64,000 bases of DNA from Palaemon carinicauda (lineage: Eukaryota > Arthropoda > Malacostraca > Decapoda > Palaemonidae). A program made the position numbers and the translations under genes. Location of the stretch: NCBI RefSeq assembly GCF_036898095.1, contig NC_090744.1, positions 12,239,291-12,303,290 of the forward strand, in the 5' to 3' direction. The notes beneath the pieces are model-generated. The model had not been told where the DNA came from, did no database searches, and worked only from the letters and a program-made list of their open reading frames with translations. Below, piece by piece: positions 55,813 to 64,000 of the stretch (position 1 is the first letter of the stretch; each line of letters opens with the position of its first letter).

Positions 55813-57322
55813 AGTGGTTCTTAACCTTTTATGGCTGCGACCCCAAATCCTGTCCAGATCAACCATGGCGACCCTTACCTTCATAAATACTTTTATTTAA
55901 ATTATGAAATACTTGTGCTTGTAAAAACGTGTGACAGAAACAAAAATCACATGCAGAAATTTGTATTAATGCAAGTAGTGCATCTATATAATAATGATCC
56001 ATGAGAAATAAAACAAAGCACAGATTTTTTAAAATAAAAATAAAAATATTTCTTAATATAAAAAAAATGTATAAGTAGGCTATAATTTACCATTGTTGAA
56101 AAGGGAAATTATTCATACAAGACTATTTGACATGAAATATAGTATTAACCCCTTCCATCCGTGCCTCTGCCCTCCACTTCTCTTCCTTCCTTTGTTTCTC
56201 CGATTCCTCCGTTCCTAATAGTCCCTTTCCCTACCTTCGTCCCTCATTTCAATCTGTCCATTCTTTACCCCCCTGTCTCCTTACCTTCATCCATTCTTTC
56301 GCTCCCTCTATTCCTTCTTCTCCTCGTCCCTTCGTCCGTAGTGAAGTGGTTAAAGTCAATGAGATCCTTGACACTGTATTGTTTTGGTCAGCTCTTCAAA
56401 TCTGGGTGATTTTGATGATAGGCTGCATCTTAGGTCATCCTCTGGTTGCAAACAGTTTCTGTATTTTGTCTTTATGACTGTGAGGGCTGAAAATCCTGCC
56501 TCACACAGGAAAGTTGTAGCAAAGGGAATTAGCGTTTTCAGGGCTTCACCTCCAAGATTGGGCTTTTCTTTGTGAACTTTGATCCAAAATGACCTCAGTG
56601 ATTGCTTTTGCCTTTTGAAATCGTAATAAAGTGTTGCGTCATTCTGGATCTCGATAAGCTCCTCCTATAGCTTGCTGATGTTTGCGATTTCATCAGGCAA
56701 GTCTTCAGCTTCAATGTTGAAGGGGTTTCTTACCCAACTGTAGTTGAGCGTATTTTCTGGAATGTAATGATCAAACTCTCTAATTAGCTTAGATATATGT
56801 CCCTCAGTAATGCCTTGGACTTGGATGAGAGAAAATCTTTCATCCTCCAGAAGTAGGTTAAAAGATGGAAAGGATGCAGTCTTTCCAGATTTTATTTTAT
56901 TCATCCACAACTTCAGTTTTCCTTTGAATGCTAATAGCTTCTCAGAAAGCTCAACCAATGTCTGATCATGACCTTGCATTGAAAGCACTAAATCTAGCGC
57001 CAAAAGCGCTCGGTTGCCAACTCTGGACACTGGCACATCAGCTCCTGACTTCCTCCCCCTCCTCCTTCCCTCCACCAACGGTTAGATTTAAAAGGCAAGA
57101 GGAGATGTTGGTAGTTTTTTCACCTCAATCAAATCGTGTCTCAATGTTTTGCTTAACATTAGATAATAATGACTTAAGACTTCTACATTCAGGATTAATA
57201 CTTTGATAATATTTTGAATAGGAATATTGGGAAAATAGGAAGTCCACAAATCCTTGGTGACCCATTTAAATGGCTTGGCGACCCAAGTTTGGGTCGCGAC
57301 CCAGGGGTTAAGAACCAAATTT
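55813..57322 (-). mobile_element. hAT (Charlie-like) DNA transposon remnant
   Basis: The left end reads CAGTGGTTCTTAACCTTTT and the right end is its complement GGGGTTAAGAACC, the terminal inverted repeat known for Charlie-like hAT elements. The right end lacks the last CTG. No clear 8-bp target duplication was found. A transposase C-terminal remnant lies inside. Confidence 0.8.
56360..57078 (-). pseudogene. hAT transposase C-terminal remnant
   Basis: The minus frame 57078-56665 contains 'ALLALDLVLSMQGHDQTLVE', 'LKLWMNKIKSG' and 'YSWVRNPFNIEAEDLPDE'. A TAG near 56666 interrupts it. The same frame continues with 'IEIQNDATLYYDF', 'FWIKVHKEKPNLGGEALKTL' and the dimerisation block 'FLCEAGFSALTVIKTKYRN'. 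This order matches ZBED5/GTF2IRD2-type domesticated relatives and Charlie transposases. The BED zinc finger and the catalytic N-terminal half are absent. Confidence 0.78.
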
Positions 57323-57671
57323 CATCTCAAACACATTCAATTTCTGTCTCTCCGTCACTTTCATTCCCCACAACTCCGATCCATACATCACAATTGGGAC
57401 AATCACTTTCTCATACAGAACTCTTTACATTCATGCCCAACCCTCTATTTTTTACTACTCCCTTAACTGTCCCCAACACTTTGCATCCTTCATTCACTCC
57501 CTGACATACATCTGCTTCCACTCCCATTTGCTGCAACAACAGACCCCTTGTATTTAAACTGATCCACCTCCTCAAGTAACTCTCCATTCAACATGACATT
57601 CAACCTCGCACCACCTTCCCTTCTCGTACATCTCATAACCTTACTCTTACCCACGTTAACTCTCAACTAGG

Positions 57672-58349
57672 TAATTTCTCGCTTTTATTTTTTTGTTTGT
57701 TGTTTTTCGTTGGGACATACGGTGAATTTTACTCCTCTCGTTTTTCTTCTACCTCTTCAACATTATATCCTTTATCTCAGACTCAACCTTCATACTCTAC
57801 TTCCATAAATAGTAGGTTGTTCACCATTTTGTCCATATAGACTAATTATGCCGCATAGGCTACCTGGCTCAACATGAAATTTGGCTAACAAACACTTACG
57901 TTATGCCAGCACTTGAAATACACTATCCATTCTGTCTAGAACTCTCTCAAACCAAGCTGTAAAGGAGGATGGAATTTGTGGAAGCAGACTAATAAATCAT
58001 GAAATATTCATTAAAAATAGCTTTATTCCTCTCTAAATGTGTCTTGCACTGTTATTCATAACCACCTATTCATGCTCTAGTACAGAATCTACAAGAGATA
58101 TAAAGTAGAGAAAGCCATAAGCTATTGCTTCTGTTAACATTATTTCTGTACATTGTTACTCTTAACTCTTCCCTCTGTCTGCTTTCTTGTCTTTACTCAT
58201 ATCCATTGATGAATGCTGTCTCATATTTGGTTTTACATAGTACTTTTCTCACAGCCTTGCACTTTGACACAATTTTTCTTGTACTCCTATTCACAATCCA
58301 GGACGCTATTGCGAGAGTTGTCTTTCTTCTTTCTCTGCAAATTCAATTC
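57672..58349. other. no gene supported
   Basis: T-rich; no motif recognised. Confidence 0.4.
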
Positions 58350-58675
58350 TTCACATTTTCTTAATGTCTATCCTTTCTTTCATTATTTCTCTCTTCTTTT
58401 TCTGCACCTTCAATTCTAAATATTTTCTTAATGTATGCTATCCTTTCTTTCATTATTTCTGTCTTCTTTTTGTGCACCCTCAATTCATCACATTTTCTTA
58501 ATGTATGTAATCCTTGCTTTCATTTTTTCCATCTCTTTCTGCACCTTGAATTCTAAACATTTTCTTATTAATGTGTGCTATCCTTTCTTCCATTATTTGT
58601 GTCTTTTTATGCACCAATTCTAAACATTTTCTTAATGTATGCTATCCTATCTTTCATTATTTCCTTTGAGGTTTT
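58350..58675. repeat. degenerate tandem repeat, about 68-72 bp period
   Basis: The unit 'attttcttaatgtatgctat' + 'cctttctttcattatttctg' + 'tcttctttttctgcacc' + 'ttcaattctaaac' recurs about 4.5 times, with starts near 58356, 58423 and 58493. Confidence 0.8.
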
Positions 58676-61600
58676 CAGGGAACCCCTTCTGTTTTTTAAC
58701 CCTTTCACTGACCTCCTCAGTGCTTGTTTTCCTTCCCAAATATTTCGTCCGTATTTTCTCTCCTCCATAGTTCATATCTCAAAGCCTTCAATTCATCTTC
58801 CATGCCACACTTCCAAACTGTAAAGTCTAAGCTCACTCACATTTCTTTCTGGACCCAGTTGAGTTGGAGCCCCATGAGTAATGCCCACGTTAGGCCTGAT
58901 ATATTATTATATTTATAATTATTATTTCTTGCCAAGCTACAACATGGAAAATAGAAGGATTGGAATTTATAGGGATCAGAAGTAATCATACATTTATTTA
59001 TTTTTTTCTATTTACATGGTTACCCACTTATATAGTTTCATTCATTCACTGTTTTACCATCAATAATAATTTTGAAATTGACTCTCTTACAGTACTATTT
59101 TCTTAAAATATATTAACCTCCAGTTTTCATAGTAAAAGTACTGTCTTGTTAAAAAACTTATCTACATTTTCAACTTAATAAATCTACTTAATGTATACAA
59201 TATTTAATCTAATGAACTTAAAATAAATAATTTATTCCTCAACTTTTAAATAAATTTGACATGCTTTTCGCTTTTAGATTTAGCTATACTGTACATTTGT
59301 CTCCACTCTTACTCACTTAGTCTACACACATTGGTAAATCTTTTACGGTAATATAGCATTTGAAACCTTCCAAATATATGTTGCGCTCACCACGTCAGCA
59401 TGAAGACATATTTGCTCTAGAGGCCACTTTAAGGCCACTTTACTCGAGACCGCATCATCCTTCTCAACAGTCACTTCTATAAATATTATCGGTCATACTA
59501 ACCTATTCAAACCATGCAACAACTTCTATTCTCCACTCCTCATTCAACTAATAGAATACTTGTACTGTATGTATTGACCCAGAATAAATTGTGATACAGC
59601 TTAGATACAGGACATAGTCTCCATTATTTATTCAGTTCCAGTAGTTCGTAAATCTTTATACTAAGCTGTATTCCTTGGCAATTTCTATTGCTTATTTTAG
59701 TTTCTTAAATATTTTTAAACAATTTCCTTTTTTTGTAATAGCTATATGTTTCTTCTCTTTACTCTTGATTGCCTAACTCGTCTATCGTGCCTACAGCTAG
59801 TCTTCTCTTCTGGTTAGCAAATGCATTTTTTTTTATTCATTGTAGCTTTTATATTTTGTAGTTTTCATGTTCATCCCACTTCATATTTTCTAAATCTCTT
59901 CTTACCCTCATATACCAACAAACAGTTCCTACTGTACCCAGAAATTCATGGTGAAGTTAGACAAAATACCCATTTATTTCACAATATTTCTTGAACTCTA
60001 AACCGTCAATTAATCCATTGTCACCTTTATTTTACACAAGTACCCATTCACACACAGGCACTTTCGTACACTTAGTTTTACCTTAAATAATGATCTTGTA
60101 ACTTGTCTTCATAAAAATTTTATACCGAGTATTACCCCTGTTTTGCAGATGTTAATAGTATTGTTTTAAAAAACTACTTGATACCTACCTGTCATGAGGC
60201 CATCAATTGAAGCTGCGTTCCAACTTATACTACAGTATTCTCTTTCAATTGTCATCTCACATCACTACATTACATGTGAAACCTTTTTCATCTTTTGAAT
60301 ACAGTATGCATTCTTTTCGAGTATAGGACTTGCCCCTTGAAACCCATTTTTATAGCCAGGTCTACCAAACCTCATTTTTAATCAATTCCTGACATTCCCT
60401 TTTTCACATCTTATTTACACACGTTCTCTTCATAGCCTTCCATTCCACAACCTATACATTGGCTTCTTAGAGCCTAACGTATTTTTAGAAAATTACCCTG
60501 CTGGCTGTGATTACAGCACTCCACATACTTGTGTGACCTAATCCAGTATTCATGAAACATTTACCGTAATCTGACTTCTGTAACAATCTTTCACACGCTG
60601 ATCTACTTTGCCGGAGCCAAAACATACCCATTGACCACCTAGTTATTCTTTTTACCTATTCTGTTGTACTTGAAATACCCTTCAATCTGCCTTTTCTTCT
60701 TATATCCCTCCTAGACTTTGCAATCATATCTCTTCACTCCGGTGTTGACAGCATGTACTCATGTACCATATATTTTCATTCTTACGCTTCCATTCTCATA
60801 CTGCTCTTCAAATGTCTTATCCACAACATTAGGCTGCTGGTTTTCAAGTCTGTTTCCATATGTCTTAAGGACATTTTGTTTTGAAATCTTTATTCAAAAG
60901 GAACAATTTCTGTCTGGACAGATGAATAGGTGTTAGAAGAGGTAGAGCATTTCTGTTACACTGAAGTCAGGAGTCAAGTCGAGAGGCATTAACAAGGAGA
61001 AATAGTCTCCCCCAAAATCCTCTTAAATAATGTTGTATTAATAAAAATAGGGAAAGCCTTATGCAATATGGCCTAGGGACATTGGCTGCACAGTCAAGAA
61101 AAATGGATCACACTTTGATATCGGTGGTGGTACAGTTTGGTTTGGGTTGCTAATGTGGCAATGTAACTGTTAGGTTCTTACAGAGGGGAGAGATGTACAG
61201 TATGTGATAGTTTGTTCAACAAGACAGTGAGCTAATATACAGATAGTTGAGAACAAAAATGACAAAATTCAAACCAAACAAGATGTTTGATAGCAAACTT
61301 AAACAGGTCTATGATATTAGAGCAGGGGAGAGCGAGAGAGAAAAACTAACGTTAGTGTACGATCATGTATGAAACACGTGCTATACACCATGTTCTTATT
61401 TGCCTTTTTTTTTTATAAGAATTGGATATGCAGACTTTGATGATCTATTGTATGATGTACTTTTATCACAGTGTGCGTAACTTCAAAGTTGGTGTACAAT
61501 TATACATACAGTACTTAAATCTTTTACTAGATGTTGGCTTAGGCTGTCACATCAATTCGTCACCACAGATCAGACATTTTCATATGTTCATATCTATCAT

Positions 61601-64000
61601 GGGATAATTATGAACATACATTTGTGCCTTTCACAAATAATACCTGTACATTTTAGTGTGAAATATAATAGACGACCCATAGCAAACCATAGCACCTCCC
61701 CTAACAAAATGCGTTCTATTTTCCTCAATACAGCAGCCTTTGTTTCTGCATTACAGAGTAGTATAGGTTATATTGCATATGGTTTTCCTTTCTCTACTCA
61801 TTGGACATTATATTATAGGATCCTTGGTGCAGACAATTTCTTATATGATGCTGCTACTTTTCTGTACGGCCCTCTTGCTGCCTGTTTTGAATTCCACTGT
61901 AACAGAAATCCCTCCTCTAAGACGTGCGCATCTGTCTCATCAGGTTAATTTACTTGATCATTTGCTTTATATTTGATTTAAAATCACATAATAAACATTA
62001 ATTAATCCAGCACCCATCTTGAAACCATCTGTCAGCTTTACTATCTTGGACCACACAATTCTATGCAACTTTGTTGGTGGTTTACATATTTTTCATTAAT
62101 CCTGTTCTGATCATCATTAGGTTCATTTTGTTATACATGGATTTTCAAATATCTTAATCACTACTAACCACCACCTCTTTCTCAGATTAATATCAATGCT
62201 TCACTTCCATAGATGATTGTCTTTTTAAAATCTATTCATAATATAGTGGGGATTGGGGCTGTGAGGACAAGATATATTTTCTTTTCAAAAGTTTTTACAA
62301 TTGCATGTGATCACACAATTTACTTTCATATGCTCACAATTCTACCGTTAATGATAATCATGAAACTGACCTTTGTATTTATTTTATACAATTTTATACC
62401 GTTGATATTATCACTTGGTAAAAGTTCAGTATTATTGACAAAGCTACAAATCTTAGTGTTTACCTAAATCAAAGTAATTAATATATGAAGTTGCGTTAAA
62501 CTTAATACAGTACCCTATTTATCAATCTCAAACCGAAGCAATTTTTACATATGCATGTTACATTCCTCTATTACATAGCCCTCTGCAACAAACCATGCTC
62601 TAGAACAGGACCTGTACATTTGCTTGACGGTTTTTTATACACTCGCACTCTTGTCAGATTCCTATTGCTCAAAATATTGCCTCAGTTCCATTCAATTCTT
62701 TATTCTAGGTTCAACATACGTTTTTCTGCCCTTGCACTTGTTTCGTATTTTAATAACTGAAGTTACTTGTTCTACCACTCAAGTTTTGCAACATTTTATA
62801 TATATATATATTCAAACACTTACAGTATTTCTATCCACTTCTGACCTTCCTGTTTCCATTTTTCCCATTCCCTACACATTCACTACCAGATCAACTCAGT
62901 TTATACGTTTGGTTATTGGAGCTGTGCTGTTCCCTATTAGATCAATCATGCTTTACTTTGTACATATACTTCTGAAAGCCTAGCACATCCCAATAAAATG
63001 GCCTTGCTGAATACAATGTCCACACCCCCTCCATTCTGTGAAATGGCGTAGCCTATTACACTTCTGTACTTTCATTCACACGATGCCCTTTCTCTCCGCA
63101 ACTAAAGTATGTGCTGAGTGACCACCTTCATTAAACCAAACTTATTACATCTTAAACCCCTTCCAGTTAGAGTCTTTCATCCTTTCTTGTATATCTTATG
63201 ATACTTATTTCTACATTCTAGAATTCTGGGTATACAGTATAGTGTACTCATTTTGATTAGTGACACTTACAATTTCACGGTATTCTTCCTGAAATATTGC
63301 CATAACTTTTACTGGGTTGCTTGTCAAGAGCAAGTCTATATGCCTTCTATTATGAAACACACTTTTCTCCTTACTTTCTCATATATACACTATCCATTTC
63401 TTGCATTCATGTAAATTTTAATCTCTCAATTTTCCACTTTCCTCTATGCCATCCTATTTAATTTTTTATTTACCCATCTCATTTTATCCTATTCTAAATG
63501 GTAAACACAGACATTTCTCACTAGAGTAGCCAAGAAATTCTTTATCAACTCCCTACAGTCATTTATATCTTTGTTTCCACACAGTATGTTTTCTTTACTA
63601 AAGTCGCCATTCTAATTGCATACATCCTGTCTAATTTTGTCCCGTTCTGTCTTCTTGCAATTCTTTCTTCTTTGTGGTGTAACTGTAACGTGTCAAGCAA
63701 GAAGCTCTGTTGCGTTCCACCGTGATCATTTATTTTACTGACAATAGCCAACATGAAGTCTCACTCTTTATCTTAACCTTCTCCCTTCTCATAGGCACTA
63801 GCAAGGAAGTCCATCTTTCTACGCATTCCTCCATTGATTTACCTTCTTTCTGGGCTCTATCCATGCACCATTGCAATGTATTTTATTAAAATGCTTGAGT
63901 GCTTTAAAAAGTTCAGTGCTGTACTTCACATGGAAACTTATTACTGTAGGTATTTGTTTTTTATAAAATGATAGCAGGTTTCAAGAACTTTTTCCTGTTC
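58676..64000. other. long stretch without recognisable genes
   Basis: Pyrimidine-rich on the plus strand and AT-rich, with only short open frames and no motif on either strand. The open frame at 61610-61948 (112 codons) shows no domain and no repeat match. Possibly very old transposon sequence or intron. A short (AT)n lies near 62800. Confidence 0.4.

Larger units (their letters stand above)
55232..57671 (-). mobile_element. 5'-truncated RTE-type LINE split by a hAT element
   Basis: On the minus strand the coding end runs from 57671 ('VNVGKSKVMRCTRREGG', 'LLEEVDQFKYKGSV', 'VIVPIVMYGSELWGMKVTER') to the hAT boundary at about 57322. It resumes at 55812 ('LRSMAGVSRVDTVRNKVVRV', 'AARVDMNVLRWF', 'VERMENG', 'RFGWMDGVKEALGDRR'). 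The 3' UTR ends near 55232 with 'aaaattgggggaaagtgcc'. Some frameshifts are present. Confidence 0.82.

Noticed and set aside
61610..61948. 112-codon open frame as a gene
   Set aside because: No domain or repeat match, and it overlaps another open frame of similar quality.

Overview
The window is eukaryotic, AT-rich and dominated by transposable elements. No host protein-coding gene could be named. Three DIRS1-like tyrosine-recombinase retrotransposons in tandem orientation, several LINE families, and a very abundant short repeat ending in (AAT)n together suggest a decapod crustacean, perhaps a shrimp. That assignment is an inference from remembered repeat families, not a database result.

Layout. 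1-5.9 kb: old LINE pieces, including one with the inverted-5' structure of twin priming, and a Tc1-like transposase remnant split by an RTE-type LINE insertion with a 16-bp target duplication. 6-10.4 kb: microsatellites and a nest of long inverted repeats, one a 1,076-bp near-perfect palindrome flanked by TA. 11-14.4 kb: more LINE scraps, a 26-bp minisatellite and a dispersed repeat. 14.67-21.44 kb: DIRS-A. 22-25 kb: short repeats nested in one another, plus a candidate exon. 25.20-31.93 kb: DIRS-B. 33.40-40.30 kb: DIRS-C, the best preserved, lying inside a CR1-like LINE. 41-44.5 kb: TTAA-flanked piggyBac-type MITEs and short repeats. 44.6-45.1 kb: two candidate coding exons. 47.9-52.4 kb: a nearly full-length but frameshifted LINE on the minus strand with a PHD-finger ORF1. 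53-57.7 kb: LINE 3' ends, one split by a hAT/Charlie-like element. 57.7-64 kb: nothing recognisable except a small tandem repeat.

How parts relate. DIRS-C carries Gag, RT/RNase H plus a methyltransferase-like region, and a tyrosine recombinase with Arg, His, Arg and Tyr all visible. Its only clear break is one stop inside gag. DIRS-A and DIRS-B share a 1-kb alternative 5' leader, the loss of the RT palm, and at least three identical nonsense codons. They therefore look like members of one defective lineage that was copied in trans. All three keep inverted terminal repeats and an internal complementary region matching their own two ends. All three sit in target repeats for which uninterrupted relatives exist in this window; these show insertion at short T runs without target duplication. 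A 76-bp element made only of the two DIRS termini lies in a tRNA-like SINE inside DIRS-A.

Five splice-site-bounded islands on the plus strand (4.7, 22.1, 44.6, 45.1 and 54.6 kb) may be exons of one host transcript whose introns hold this material. Only two of them join into an open coding stretch.
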